Assembly (NCBI RefSeq): GCF_900177805.1
Contig: NZ_FXAX01000001.1
Coordinates: 558,001-622,000, forward strand
Source of the DNA: Fibrobacter sp. UWB13
GTDB taxonomy: Bacteria; Fibrobacterota; Fibrobacteria; Fibrobacterales; Fibrobacteraceae
Length of the DNA: 64,000 nucleotides
Direction: 5' to 3'
Shown: one piece after another, positions 33,725 through 43,829 of the stretch
How positions within the stretch are numbered: the stretch's first letter is position 1
Layout of the letters: every line of letters begins with the position of its first letter
Notes under the pieces: generated by a model
Seen by the model: only the letters and a program-made list of their open reading frames with translations
The model's database searches: none
What the model was told of the DNA's origin: nothing
Made by a program: the position numbers and the translations under genes

Positions 33725-34867
33725 TTACTTGAACAGGTTCTTCATCTTTTCAAGGAACGATTCTTCCTGGGCAGTTTCCTTGTCCTTGCGGAGTTCAGCG
33801 AGCTTCTGGTAAAGCTCCTTCTCTTCGCGAGAAATTTCCTTCGGAATGTCCACGCCAATTTGCACGTAGAGGCTTCCGCGATCGCCCTGTTTCTTGAGCG
33901 GATAAAGGCCCTGATCGCGCAGACGGAGAACGCTACCAGCCTGAGTGCCAGCGGCAATCTTGATCTGGATTTCATCACCGCTGATGGTCGGGATGCGCTG
34001 CGTACCGCCAAGAACCAGCTTGTGGACCGGAACCTTGACTTCGCAATGCAAGTCGTCGCCTTCACGGCTGAAGAAATCGTCCGGCTTTTCGGCAATCACC
34101 ACAAGCAAGTCGCCGCAAGCGCCACCGCGCGGACCGCAGTTACCTTCGCCACGGAGGTTCAGGTACTGGCCTTCGCTCACGCCTGCCGGAATCTTGATGG
34201 AAATTTCTTCGCTTTCTTGCACACGACCTTCGCCGTGGCAATGAGAGCACGGATTGGCAATCACTTCGCCCATGCCGCCGCAAGTGGGGCAGGCGCTTTC
34301 GGAAACCATCTGGAAGAATCCGCCGGAAACGCGACGCACACGACCCGTGCCATGGCAGGTATCGCATGTTTTGACGTTCGTACCGCCCTTGCCGTTACAT
34401 TCCGTACACGGCGTATAGCGTTTTAAGCGAACCTTCTTGGTGCAGCCTTCGAAAATTTCCTTGTAGCTAAGAGCCACCTTGATCTGCAAGTCATTACCAC
34501 GCGGAGGACCTGCCTTGCGAGAACTTCTGCGGCCACCGCCACCGAAACCAAAGCCACCACCAAAGATATCGCCAAACTGGCTGAAGATATCGTTGATGTC
34601 GAATCCGGCACCACCGAATCCACCACCGCCAAAACCGCCACCAGGAGCATTAAAACCAAACTGGTCGTAGTTCTTGCGCTTTTCAGGATTAGAGAGTACG
34701 TCGTAAGCTTCGGCAGCTTCCTTGAACTTTTCTTCAGCTTCCTTGTCGCCCGGGTTCTTGTCCGGATGGTACTTGATAGCAAGCTTCTTATAAGCGTGCT
34801 TGATTTCATCAGCACTTGCGTCCTTGCCGACGCCCAAAACTTCGTAATAATCTCGTTTTTCAGCCAT
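33725..34867 (-). CDS. dnaJ: Chaperone protein DnaJ
   Basis: 380 aa, usual length. Hsp40 that delivers unfolded proteins to DnaK and stimulates its ATPase. J domain 1-70 with HPD ([10 protein letters not shown]), Gly/Phe-rich region about 75-125 ([16 protein letters not shown]), four CxxCxGxG zinc repeats ([32 protein letters not shown]), then the substrate-binding beta domains and dimer end. It lies 110 bases downstream of dnaK on the same strand. No heat-shock operator such as CIRCE is visible in the gap. GGAGGGCAAA before the ATG is the ribosome site. Confidence 0.98.
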   Translation of the reverse strand: MAEKRDYYEVLGVGKDASADEIKHAYKKLAIKYHPDKNPGDKEAEEKFKEAAEAYDVLSNPEKRKNYDQFGFNAPGGGFGGGGFGGAGFDINDIFSQFGDIFGGGFGFGGGGRRSSRKAGPPRGNDLQIKVALSYKEIFEGCTKKVRLKRYTPCTECNGKGGTNVKTCDTCHGTGRVRRVSGGFFQMVSESACPTCGGMGEVIANPCSHCHGEGRVQESEEISIKIPAGVSEGQYLNLRGEGNCGPRGGACGDLLVVIAEKPDDFFSREGDDLHCEVKVPVHKLVLGGTQRIPTISGDEIQIKIAAGTQAGSVLRLRDQGLYPLKKQGDRGSLYVQIGVDIPKEISREEKELYQKLAELRKDKETAQEESFLEKMKNLFK

Positions 34868-34977
34868 TTTGCCCTCCGGGCAAACTCATCATATAAAAAA
34901 TCAAAAATCGTTATTTTACAACAAAAGGATTGCCCCCTTTTGAGAGGCGAATCCTATTTGTTTTTTGAAGGTTGAAA

Positions 34978-36891
<1,914 letters not shown>

Positions 36892-36956
36892 CTATTTTAA
36901 ATTCTTGATCCCCAGTGTTTTTGTTTGAGTGGGGAGTTTTTTACGCCGATACATTA

Positions 36957-36972
36957 GCAAAAGCCGTGCCAA
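36957..36972 (-). promoter_or_regulatory. Sigma-54-like box with off-by-one spacing before dnaK
   Basis: Minus strand TGGCACGGCTTTTTGC: the GG and GC are 11 bases apart, not the required 10. It may be a vegetative promoter (TTGGCA-N16-TATCGG) instead. Confidence 0.3.
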
Positions 36973-37190
36973 CCCCGAAAAACGCCCTTTTTGTTTCGTT
37001 CTGAAACATTTTTTGAGCTAAAAACGGGTAAAAAAAGGGCTGTTTCAAAAAAGAACGCCCTACAGCGTCATCCAGACGACCTGTCTTCCTCGAAGCGAAG
37101 CGTAGGAAAACCATAATTTCTCGTATCTACCTACAGTTGGGAGGAAGGTTTCGGTGATGTATTAAATAGATAGGAGGGGCTACTTTTTAT
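36973..37190. other. Intergenic region between the lipoprotein gene and dnaK
   Basis: Holds a short GTTTC-gttct-GAAAC hairpin near 36997-37011, complementary runs AACGCCCTTTTT and AAAAAGGGCTGTT, and a degraded GTCATCC repeat arm near 37068-37115. No open reading frame or RNA gene is recognisable. Confidence 0.5.
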
Positions 37191-37907
37191 TTAGTAAACC
37201 GAAGGTGGTAAACTGTAGTCTGGGGAAGAGCCTTTTTCATAAAACGACCAATCTATAGAAAAAGTGTATCGGTTTCTGCTTTCACTGATATCACGTCCAT
37301 AGCGAAATTCAAAAGAAAAACGACCATACGAAATATATGCTCCGGCACCAAATTCAGTATATCGAATTGGTTCAGGATCTCCAGAACAAGCTCCAGGAGG
37401 AACAAAAATGCCACCATCACCACAGTAACTGTCTTTCAAATAAAATTCACGTCCATTTACAGAAACGTGCTGCGTAAACCCCAATCTCCAATCATCTCCC
37501 CAATGCATTTGCTCAATTGTCGAAATTCCACCCATAAGACCAAGAGAGCCCCAACTCATCACTCCAAAATGTTCGGAAACAAACCCTGGTTGTAACATCA
37601 AAGTTAAACTTTGTAATCCAAAACCAAGGGAAAAATAGGACCAATTAAAAAAATGAAAAAAAGAAATATCAGCAGGCCATTCATCTGCTTCTAAAACATC
37701 AAATTTATGTCGAGAAGATTCTCTATCATTTTCCTTTGTTTCGTGAACCAAATCTCCGCTGTAATGAGCTAGTGTAAGAGTATTGGTTGAAAAGCTGTCT
37801 CGGAATGACCCCATAAACGCCGCTGCAGATGGAGGCCTTGCGATTATGCTACATCCCGACAAAAGGGAAAATACCATAGCTAGTAGAGGTAATCTGAAAT
37901 TATTCAT
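37191..37907 (-). CDS. Lipoprotein of a Fibrobacter-type paralogous family (copy 2)
   Basis: 238 aa. Signal peptide and lipobox LLSGC (Cys19). The motifs occur in the same order as in the product at 6818-7519: PPSAAAFM, FSLGFGLQ, GFVSEHFGVMSWGSLGLMGG, IEQMHWGDDWRLGFTQHVS, YTEFGAGAYISYG and FEFRYGRD...FSIDWSFY. A Cys pair (DSYCGDGG...GACSGD) occurs only in this copy. Probably an outer-membrane-associated beta-rich lipoprotein. No named family recognised. No clear ribosome site; TACGTTTC lies 17 bases before the ATG. Base composition (A/T-rich, rarer codons) is like copy 1 and unlike nearby housekeeping genes. Confidence 0.85.
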   Translation of the reverse strand: MNNFRLPLLAMVFSLLSGCSIIARPPSAAAFMGSFRDSFSTNTLTLAHYSGDLVHETKENDRESSRHKFDVLEADEWPADISFFHFFNWSYFSLGFGLQSLTLMLQPGFVSEHFGVMSWGSLGLMGGISTIEQMHWGDDWRLGFTQHVSVNGREFYLKDSYCGDGGIFVPPGACSGDPEPIRYTEFGAGAYISYGRFSFEFRYGRDISESRNRYTFSIDWSFYEKGSSPDYSLPPSVY

Positions 37908-38036
37908 TCAAAAACCGAAACGTAATCATTGTGAATAAATGTATAAAAAAAGGTGTTCGTACCATCTCATTTGCAAGAGGTGTGCTTTATCGTGAAAAAT
38001 TTTGCAAACAACCGACTGCACAAAAACAAAATCTAA

Positions 38037-38210
38037 TTGATAGTCTGGCTTTTTCCTGAACTTAATGCGGCTGCATTTGCCCGAAGACTTGGAATTCCGC
38101 AACCTTTATTTGCCGCCTATGTGAACGGAACAAAGAAACCTTCTGCAGCCCGTCGTAAAAAGATTGATGAAGAATTTCAGCGAATCGGTCGTGAACTGAT
38201 GAAAGTATAA
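38037..38210 (+). pseudogene. Remnant of a DUF2442/HTH-type antitoxin
   Basis: An open frame of 57 codons ends ...FQRIGRELMKV. It contains AAAFARRLGIPQPLFAAYVNG followed by TKKPSAARRKKIDEEF, which resembles the C-terminal helix-turn-helix (SELARRIG...YVNGxxKPS) of DUF2442 proteins found with toxins. No ATG or ribosome site starts it, and an in-frame stop precedes the TTG at 38037, so the N-terminal half is lost. The bases 37908-38036 show nothing else. Confidence 0.55.
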
Positions 38211-38232
38211 AAAATCCTCCGCGGGGGAGGAT
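38211..38232 (-). terminator. Terminator of the ParE/RelE toxin gene; hairpin repeat copy A
   Basis: On the minus strand ATCCTCC-cccg-CGGAGGAT runs into TTTTTT. A near-identical hairpin stands at 38861-38882, so the toxin-antitoxin pair is flanked by two copies. Confidence 0.75.
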
Positions 38233-38233
38233 G

Positions 38234-38542
38234 CTACAATTCCAAAATGTTCAAGTAGTTCATTCGACTATTCAAAATGCGGACAATAAGCACCTTGTCA
38301 AGTTCAATTCGATAAAAAACAATATAGTTCGATACTGATAAACATCGATATCGACTCAACGAATCTACTTTGCCTTTTAAGGATGGACCTATTTCAGGAA
38401 AAATGGCAAGGTTGTCGATGGCGTCAAGGATTTCAAGAACCTTTTCATTTGCCGCTTGAGGACCGCCCAATTCAGATTCTATATACGCTTTGATTGAATC
38501 CAAATCCTCGGAGGCCTTTGGCGAAAAAATGATGACGGGCAT
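38234..38542 (-). CDS. ParE/RelE-type toxin
   Basis: 102 aa with the ParE/RelE layout: N-terminal helices (SPKASEDLDSIKAYIESELGGPQAANEKVLEILDAIDNLAIFPEIGPSL), then the beta strands YRCLSVSNYIVFYRIELDKVLIVRILNSRMNY. The RILNSRMNY ending is typical of this superfamily, but I cannot tell whether the target is gyrase or ribosome-bound mRNA. The start codon follows the antitoxin stop codon directly (TAGATG), so the pair is coupled. Confidence 0.88.
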   Translation of the reverse strand: MPVIIFSPKASEDLDSIKAYIESELGGPQAANEKVLEILDAIDNLAIFPEIGPSLKGKVDSLSRYRCLSVSNYIVFYRIELDKVLIVRILNSRMNYLNILEL

Positions 38543-38788
38543 CTACACCTCGTATTTCTTTCGCACATCCGCAGCGGAAAGCCAGCCACCCTGTTCGGCA
38601 GATCGTTCACCCTCGGCAAGAGCCTTCTGGAGTTTCAAAGCTGCAACCATCCGTTCGTACTCCTTAATGTCAATGACAACATAGCAACCCCGACCATTTT
38701 TGGTTAGGAATACTGGAGACTCTTCAGATACATTCTGAAGAACTTCATTGTAATTTCGTAAATCAGACACTGGTAAAATGCAGGGCAT
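38543..38788 (-). CDS. Phd/YefM-type antitoxin
   Basis: 81 aa from ATG 38788, chosen because GGAGG lies six bases upstream; a TTG two codons earlier would overlap this site. PVSDLRNYNEVLQNVSEESPVFLTKNGRGCYVVIDIKEYERM is the Phd/YefM DNA-binding and dimer domain, and the Glu/Lys-rich C-terminus should wrap the toxin. The order antitoxin-toxin fits type II modules, which repress their own promoter. Confidence 0.9.
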   Translation of the reverse strand: MPCILPVSDLRNYNEVLQNVSEESPVFLTKNGRGCYVVIDIKEYERMVAALKLQKALAEGERSAEQGGWLSAADVRKKYEV

Positions 38789-38860
38789 AAACAACCTCCA
38801 TTTTAATAATATATAATTTTAAGTAAAATTACAAGTAAAAAATTAAGATAAATTGATTGA

Positions 38861-38882
38861 AAATCCTCCACGAGGGAGGATC
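38861..38882. repeat. Hairpin repeat copy B
   Basis: AAATCCTCC-acgag-GGAGGAT, nearly the same as 38211-38232, on the other side of the Phd-ParE module. Confidence 0.6.
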
Positions 38883-38952
38883 CTTTGAGCTCATTATTTA
38901 GGTTGTATTTCGGTGTGTTTTTATATATATTTATAGAAAAGAGGTTACTTTT

Positions 38953-39285
38953 ATGTCGCAAACCACCTTTAGCATCAGAATGGATGACAACCTGAAAAAA
39001 GACTTTGATAAGCTTTGTGAAGAGTTTGGCATGTCAATGACCACGGCGATAAATGTCTTCGCTCGTGCCGTTGTGCGCGAGAAGAGGATTCCCTTCGAGG
39101 TTTCATCCACAAAGGCTCCCGCCTATGCCGCCGACAGGCGCGTTTTCTACAATGCAAGTCCAGTTGCGAGCCGTATGTCGATGGTAATGCGCCTGCTTTC
39201 TGCCGAGGCAGAAAGAGCTGGGGCCGCCGATATGACTCTAGACGAAATCAATGCCGAAATTGATGCTGCCAGGAGCGGCCGATGA
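38953..39285 (+). CDS. RelB/DinJ-type antitoxin
   Basis: 110 aa. Ribbon-helix-helix N-terminus TTFSIRMDDNLKKDFDKLCEEFGMSMTTAINVFARAVVRE is typical of RelB/DinJ. The C-terminal half (ADMTLDEINAEIDAARSG) is the toxin-binding tail. AAGAGG precedes the ATG. It overlaps the PIN-domain gene by four bases (ATGA). The partner type is unusual because DinJ proteins more often pair with YafQ or RelE, though pairs with COG1569-type PIN proteins occur. Confidence 0.9.
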   Translation: MSQTTFSIRMDDNLKKDFDKLCEEFGMSMTTAINVFARAVVREKRIPFEVSSTKAPAYAADRRVFYNASPVASRMSMVMRLLSAEAERAGAADMTLDEINAEIDAARSGR

Positions 39286-39539
39286 AGTTTTATGCGGTCA
39301 TTGACACGAATGTCATTGTTTCCGCTTTGCTGAAATGGAACTCTGTTTCTGGAGTCGTATTGCAGGCTGTTTTCAATGGATTTGTTGTTCCTGTATACAA
39401 TGATGAAATTCTGAATGAGTATCGCAATGTTTTGAATAGGCCGAAATTCGGTTTTTCTTCAGAGTTGATTTCAGAAACCATATCCCAGATAGAATCCTTG
39501 GGTGTTATGGAAAATAATTTGCCACAGAAATTGCATTAA
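39282..39539 (+). pseudogene. PIN-domain toxin, truncated after the first half
   Basis: 85 codons. AVIDTNVIVSALLKWNSVSGVVLQAVF is the start of a PilT N-terminus/COG1569 PIN ribonuclease with the first catalytic Asp. EILNEYRNVLNRPKFGF carries the conserved Glu. Full proteins are about 135-140 aa and continue with a PDPKD-type segment bearing later acidic residues. Here the frame stops at ENNLPQKLH and the following bases are a terminator, so about 50 residues, including the remaining acidic ligands, are missing. Probably inactive, although a minimal PIN fragment cannot be excluded. Confidence 0.75.
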
Positions 39540-39555
39540 ACTTTGACACTAAAAA

Positions 39556-39583
39556 TCCCCGGCCTCGTGAGTGAGGTCGGGGA
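39556..39583 (+). terminator. Terminator after the truncated PIN gene
   Basis: TCCCCGGCCTC/GAGGTCGGGGA stem followed by CTTTAAAT; on the minus strand the stem is followed by TTTTTAG, so it may also end the GH43 transcript. Confidence 0.7.
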
Positions 39584-39607
39584 CTTTAAATGTGGGGGAG
39601 GTAGGGC

Positions 39608-41710
39608 TTATTCCCCGACTTGCAATTTCAGGGTCTTTCCAGCAGGATTCCGGACGACGTAGACTCCGCGCCCAAAGCCGGCCGTCTTGAGACCAGTCTT
39701 GATTTCTGTCAACGAAGCTCCTGCGTTAAAGCGGACTTTACCAACCATATTGCCCATCAAGTCAAAGACTTTGTAAACACCTGCGTTTTTTGCGAAAGCG
39801 TTTACAGCATCCGAAGCAAATTTCGGCAAAATGCCTGTGGTGCCATTGCGCTTATCCATAATATCGCCATCAATTTTACCGAAGGCAATCCAGTCGAGGT
39901 TTACGTAGTCGCTTGTTATTAGGACTTTGAGCACGTGTTCGCCTTTGGTGAGTTCCTTGGTTGTTTTGCCTTTGTACGTAGCGTATGTATCGAAGTCATC
40001 GGTTCCAGAAAGCGATAGTGTATCGGTGATGGGTTCATTGTCCATAAAGAATCGTACGCTTGCGCTTTCCATGCCTGTTGCGTAAGAAAGTTCGAAGGGG
40101 AGGGTTCCGCTAGTTTCGACGTTCACGGTGTATTCCAGCCATTCGCCTTTCTGCGTGTAGCCCACTGCAAAGCCGTCGCCGTTTTTCACGATGTCCACGC
40201 GGTCTTCGCGGTATTCTTCGCCCTGATTCTTGGTGTCCATGTCGTAATAAGCCTTGCCTGCACCGCCCAAGTCGTAGTTCTCAAAGTCAATGAAGTTGGC
40301 GGGGCCTTCGACGCTTGCGCCTATAACCGGAACGTCGCATTTAGCTTCGGGGTCGGTGAGTTTAGCCTTGCAGAAGGGGCTCTGCGGAATGGCGGTTTTG
40401 CTGTCCTCGAATTCCCAGTAGTCTGCTTCGAAATCGCCTGCGAACACGAAGAACACGTCGTGCTTGCCGACAGCGCCTGTAAGCGGAACTGTCACAAGAC
40501 CGTCTGCGGAGAATTCCGCCTTGCCGATGATTTCGCCGTCCACCTTGTCCAAGCGGACGGTGATGCTCGAGGCCTTCTTGACGCTCAGAACGGATGCCGA
40601 GAAGCTTTCCGCGCCCGCGTCGCCGAATTCCACGCCGCTAATCTTGGTGTATTTTCCTTCGGAAAGATTGGTGATGACCGTATTGCCGGCAGTACCGCTC
40701 TTACGGACCCTCACGTCTTCGCCCCACGACATGGTTTCCGCTTCCACGCGCTTGTACGGGTCGAAATCTTCCAGCTGGGCCACGCCATTATCCGGCCAAT
40801 AGTCAATCTTTTGAATAGTGCCGTCGGCGTTGTACTTCATTTCGGAAAGGCCGACAGAACGACGCTCCTTGTGTTGGTATTTCTGGCCCATTTTCTCGGA
40901 CTTGTAACGCCAAAGTTCGTAATTTAGGCCGAAAACGTAGGATTTCCCCTTGAAATCGATGATACCCGGGTGGTTTCCGTTACTGCGCGAAGAATGCGGC
41001 ATAATGTCGCCCTTGTAGGTCCAGGGGCCAGTAATCTTGTCGCTCATGGCATACCCGATACCTTCGGCACAGCAGGTGGATGCGAAAGTCATGTAGTAAT
41101 GGTCGCCGTGCTTATAGACCCAGGGGCCTTCTTGGTAATCCTTGATTTTGGGGTAGGTGACGATGGACCCCTGAGTACTAATCATGTCCTTATTCAACTT
41201 GATCATGTACAAATCGGGGTTGCCCCAGTACATGTAGGCCTGTCCGTCGTCGTCAATCCAGACGGTAGGGTCGATATCGTTCCAGTGCTCGCGCTGCCAG
41301 ACCAGCGCCTTGTTCAAAGGTTCCTTGAAAGGGCCATAAGGGCTGTCCGCCACCAAGACGGAAATGCCATTGCCGTGAATGGGGACGTACATGAACCACT
41401 TGCCGTCGCGCTCGATGACCTGTTCCGCCCAGGCCCCGTTAGTCTTTGTGCTCCACTTGATGTCTCCTAGGCTTGCCACGGCACCGTGACTGGTCCAGTT
41501 GACCATATCCGTGGATGTGTGCAACAGCCAGTCGTACATCATGAACCCGTCGGCATTGTCCTCGTCGTGGGTCGTGTACAGGTAAACCGTATCCCCATGG
41601 ACATAGGGCGCCGGGTCCGCCGTATAGTTCGTCGTGATTACAATTTTCTGAGCGAAACCCGTACAAGCCAAGGCCAATACGGAAGAAACGATTAGGTTTT
41701 TACCAAACAT
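39608..41710 (-). CDS. Secreted GH43 glycoside hydrolase with CBM6-type modules
   Basis: 700 aa from ATG 41710 (GGAGATCAAG before it). Signal peptide MFGKNLIVSSVLALACTGFA. GH43 five-blade propeller at about 25-320, with the catalytic set Asp in TADPAPYVHG, Asp in WNDIDPTVWIDDDG and Glu in YQEGPWVYKHGDHYY. Two CBM6-like sandwiches follow: about 325-445 (RVEAETMSW... HDVFFVFAGD) and 475-620 (NFIDFENYDLGG... EYTVNVETSGTLPFELSYATG... NLDWIAFG). The last 60 residues (YKVFDLMGNMVGKVRF... RGVYVVRNPAGKTLKLQVGE) are a sorting-like domain. Likely an arabinofuranosidase or xylosidase for arabinoxylan at the cell surface. Antisense to its neighbours on the left. Confidence 0.92.
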   Translation of the reverse strand: MFGKNLIVSSVLALACTGFAQKIVITTNYTADPAPYVHGDTVYLYTTHDEDNADGFMMYDWLLHTSTDMVNWTSHGAVASLGDIKWSTKTNGAWAEQVIERDGKWFMYVPIHGNGISVLVADSPYGPFKEPLNKALVWQREHWNDIDPTVWIDDDGQAYMYWGNPDLYMIKLNKDMISTQGSIVTYPKIKDYQEGPWVYKHGDHYYMTFASTCCAEGIGYAMSDKITGPWTYKGDIMPHSSRSNGNHPGIIDFKGKSYVFGLNYELWRYKSEKMGQKYQHKERRSVGLSEMKYNADGTIQKIDYWPDNGVAQLEDFDPYKRVEAETMSWGEDVRVRKSGTAGNTVITNLSEGKYTKISGVEFGDAGAESFSASVLSVKKASSITVRLDKVDGEIIGKAEFSADGLVTVPLTGAVGKHDVFFVFAGDFEADYWEFEDSKTAIPQSPFCKAKLTDPEAKCDVPVIGASVEGPANFIDFENYDLGGAGKAYYDMDTKNQGEEYREDRVDIVKNGDGFAVGYTQKGEWLEYTVNVETSGTLPFELSYATGMESASVRFFMDNEPITDTLSLSGTDDFDTYATYKGKTTKELTKGEHVLKVLITSDYVNLDWIAFGKIDGDIMDKRNGTTGILPKFASDAVNAFAKNAGVYKVFDLMGNMVGKVRFNAGASLTEIKTGLKTAGFGRGVYVVRNPAGKTLKLQVGE

Positions 41711-41748
41711 CTTGATCTCCATTCCTTGTTAATTCCTACACCCAATAA

Positions 41749-41756
41749 CAAAGATA
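41749..41756 (-). promoter_or_regulatory. TATCTTTG promoter box of the GH43 gene
   Basis: Minus-strand TATCTTTG lies 38 bases before the ATG, the same box and spacing as at 16632-16639. No clear TTG is found 19 bases further upstream. Confidence 0.45.
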
Positions 41757-41830
41757 TATCTGAAAATGTTTGCGGTTAATCGCTTGCGTAAATCTCTATT
41801 GTCAAATTATCAAAAGAGGGGAGATAAGAA

Positions 41831-41857
41831 AAGCCCGCTCACGGGGGAGTGGCGGGC
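41831..41857 (-). terminator. Terminator of grpE
   Basis: On the minus strand GCCCGCCACT-ccccc-GTGAGCGGGC is followed by TTTTCTTATC. Confidence 0.82.
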
Positions 41858-41879
41858 ATAAAGGCGGGGGATATGGGGG

Positions 41880-42569
41880 TTATTTCCCGGAGGATACGAT
41901 GACTTTTGCGGTCTTCAAGATTTTGTTCTTGAGCTTGTAACCCTTCTGGAATACGGTAACAACATGACCTTCCGGGATAGTTTCGGAGGGCTGCTGCATC
42001 AGAGCTTCGTGGAGGTTTGGGTCGAATTCCTTGCCGGTCGGGTCAATCTGTTCAAGTCCTGCGTCCGTGAGAACCTTGGCGAACTGGTTGTAAATCATCT
42101 GCATGCCTTTTTCGAAGGCTTCGAGATCCTTGGCTTTGTTTTCGCTGGCGAAAGCACGTTCGAAATTGTCCTGGACTTCAGAGAGCTTTTCGAGAAGCTT
42201 GCCGTTCGCGGTTTCGATGAGTTCGAGCTGTTCCTTGGCATTACGGCGGCGGAAGTTTTCGAATTCGGCCATCAAACGCACAAAACGGTCGTTAGCGTCG
42301 GCAAGCTGCTGTTTCAAAACTTCTTCGGCGGAAGGTGCTGCGGGCTGTTCGGCGGCTTTTTCTTCGGCCTTTGGTGCTTCTGCATTTTGACCTTCTACGT
42401 CAGCGGGCTTTTCGGCGTTGGCATTGTCGGTTGCTGAGCCTGCCGAAGCATTGGCTTCGGCTTCGAGATTCATTGCGTCCTGGGCGGCTTTCAGCACATC
42501 CTGTTCAAATTGAGCACGTTCAGCATCATTCGGTTCAACATTCTGTTCCGGATTCTTTTCTTCAGCCAT
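41880..42569 (-). CDS. grpE: Nucleotide exchange factor GrpE
   Basis: 229 aa. Releases ADP from DnaK. The first 75 residues are an acidic, Ala/Glu-rich disordered extension (longer than usual). The coiled-coil arm follows (EEVLKQQLADANDRFVRLMAEFENFRRRNAKEQ, 80-115), and then the four-helix bundle and beta wing with the family signature GKEFDPNLHEALMQ...PSETIPEGHVVTVFQKGYKLKNKILKTAKVIV. It is not linked to dnaK-dnaJ. Its leader has a sigma-54-like box with correct spacing and, overlapping its downstream side, a TATCTTTG box. Confidence 0.96.
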   Translation of the reverse strand: MAEEKNPEQNVEPNDAERAQFEQDVLKAAQDAMNLEAEANASAGSATDNANAEKPADVEGQNAEAPKAEEKAAEQPAAPSAEEVLKQQLADANDRFVRLMAEFENFRRRNAKEQLELIETANGKLLEKLSEVQDNFERAFASENKAKDLEAFEKGMQMIYNQFAKVLTDAGLEQIDPTGKEFDPNLHEALMQQPSETIPEGHVVTVFQKGYKLKNKILKTAKVIVSSGK

Positions 42570-42628
42570 GATATATCAATATTCCTTTAAAAATTGTCCG
42601 TACGGACATCTGTTTTACAATTTCGACA

Positions 42629-42651
42629 CAAAGATAGCAAATACCATGCCA
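42629..42651 (-). promoter_or_regulatory. Overlapping sigma-54-like and TATCTTTG boxes before grpE
   Basis: Minus strand TGGCATGGTATTTGC (42651-42637) has GG and GC exactly 10 bases apart, with one change (T for C) from TGGCAC. TATCTTTG (42636-42629) follows at once and fits the Bacteroidota-like -7 box. Either could be the promoter. Confidence 0.45.
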
Positions 42652-42754
42652 ACAAAAAACGTCAAAAATTGTTTTAATGTGAAACAAGCGTGACTCCCCT
42701 TTCTAAATTTGTATTGCCGATAATTCGGATTATGTAAACTAAACTTTGAAAAAA

Positions 42755-42782
42755 GAAAAACGGGCTTTTGCCCGCTTCTTTT
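42755..42782 (-). terminator. Terminator of the minus-strand lipoprotein gene
   Basis: AAGCGGGC-aaaa-GCCCG followed by TTTTTCTTTTTT on the minus strand, directly after the stop codon. Confidence 0.85.
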
Positions 42783-43684
42783 TATTTCGCAAAAATCAAG
42801 TCTTCATATGTCATGGTGCCATCGAGCAATGCCGGACATGCCACATCCTGCATAATCTCCACATAGCTATCTAAGCTAACTGAAGATTGATTAGGGGAAT
42901 CGTATTGGATGATATAATCAGAGCAGACCAAATTCTTGATGGAACTTTGTTTTTTATAATTTTCGCAAATTTGCGCAAAGGTGGCTTCGTCAATCTTTTC
43001 ATAGATTTCAAAGAAGGAATAAATTCCATCCTGAACAGAAACAATTTCTGTAAGAGTTTTATCGGAATAAACGATTCGGGTCTGTACGCTGGTCCCGACT
43101 TTCATGGATTCGCAAAGCTGGGCTTTTTCTGCTTTATTGGGCTTTTTATCATCTGTGAGCCCGGTTCCCTCGGCCAACTTATCTAGCGTGCTTGAAAAAT
43201 GATCATAAGAATCGTCGCAGTACTGTTTCATATCTGTAATCTTTTTTGATACAGCAAGCGATGTTTGGGATGGATCCTGTTCCCCCAAAGTAGCCGTAAC
43301 TTGTGCACTGCCATCAGAACATTTATAATGACCATCATCCATTTTTGCAGCGGCATCTTTCATTTTATCACAGAACTGTGATGTGGATTTAAATATTCCT
43401 GAATAGTCTATTTTATCGCTGTAAAAAGTAGGATTGTCGTAATCAGCTTCAATTAGCTCGTTTACGTAGGAATTATCTGTAAATACAGTGACTTTGAGAT
43501 TTACAGAAACGCTGTGGTCCGTGGCATAGACTTCGCATTTGGCGTTACCGATCTTATTTTCAAAATGGCGCTCGTGCTGGAGAGTTCCTTGATCAAAAGC
43601 CACATCATTAGGGTTGGAGTCAGCGGGGTCACAGGCGGTGAGAAGAGCTATAATTGGTAGAGAGAGTGCAAAAAATTTTTTCAT
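42782..43684 (-). CDS. Cys-rich lipoprotein, divergent partner 1
   Basis: 300 aa from ATG 43684; the upstream start at 43747 would put 21 extra residues before the signal peptide. MKKFFALSLPIIALLTAC is a lipoprotein signal (Cys18). The mature protein has spaced Cys residues in units such as QFCDKMKDAAAKMDDGHYKCSDGSAQV and ICENYKK...CSDYII, each preceded by a beta segment (KCEVYATDHSVSVNLKVTVF). The same unit is found in the divergent gene at 43830, so the two are related. No named family is recognised. Probably anchored in a membrane and facing the periplasm or the outside. Confidence 0.83.
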   Translation of the reverse strand: MKKFFALSLPIIALLTACDPADSNPNDVAFDQGTLQHERHFENKIGNAKCEVYATDHSVSVNLKVTVFTDNSYVNELIEADYDNPTFYSDKIDYSGIFKSTSQFCDKMKDAAAKMDDGHYKCSDGSAQVTATLGEQDPSQTSLAVSKKITDMKQYCDDSYDHFSSTLDKLAEGTGLTDDKKPNKAEKAQLCESMKVGTSVQTRIVYSDKTLTEIVSVQDGIYSFFEIYEKIDEATFAQICENYKKQSSIKNLVCSDYIIQYDSPNQSSVSLDSYVEIMQDVACPALLDGTMTYEDLIFAK

Positions 43685-43829
43685 TATAATTTCTTCTTCT
43701 TTAGTTTTGTCGGAAAATATACTTAAACAACGCTCATTATTCAACAAATTCTTTGGTTAATTTTACAGAAAAAATTGTATTTTTGTAACAAATTCAGTCC
43801 AGTTGACGAAAATAAGAAGGATTTATTTT

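Noticed and set aside
36957-36972. dnaK leader as a true sigma-54 promoter
   Set aside because: GG and GC are 11 bases apart; sigma-54 spacing is strict at 10. Kept only as a weak feature and as part of the chaperone observation.
39540-39600. Rest of the PIN toxin restored by a single frameshift
   Set aside because: The +1 frame after 39530 reads only about fifteen more codons into the terminator hairpin and shows no PDPKD-type motif.
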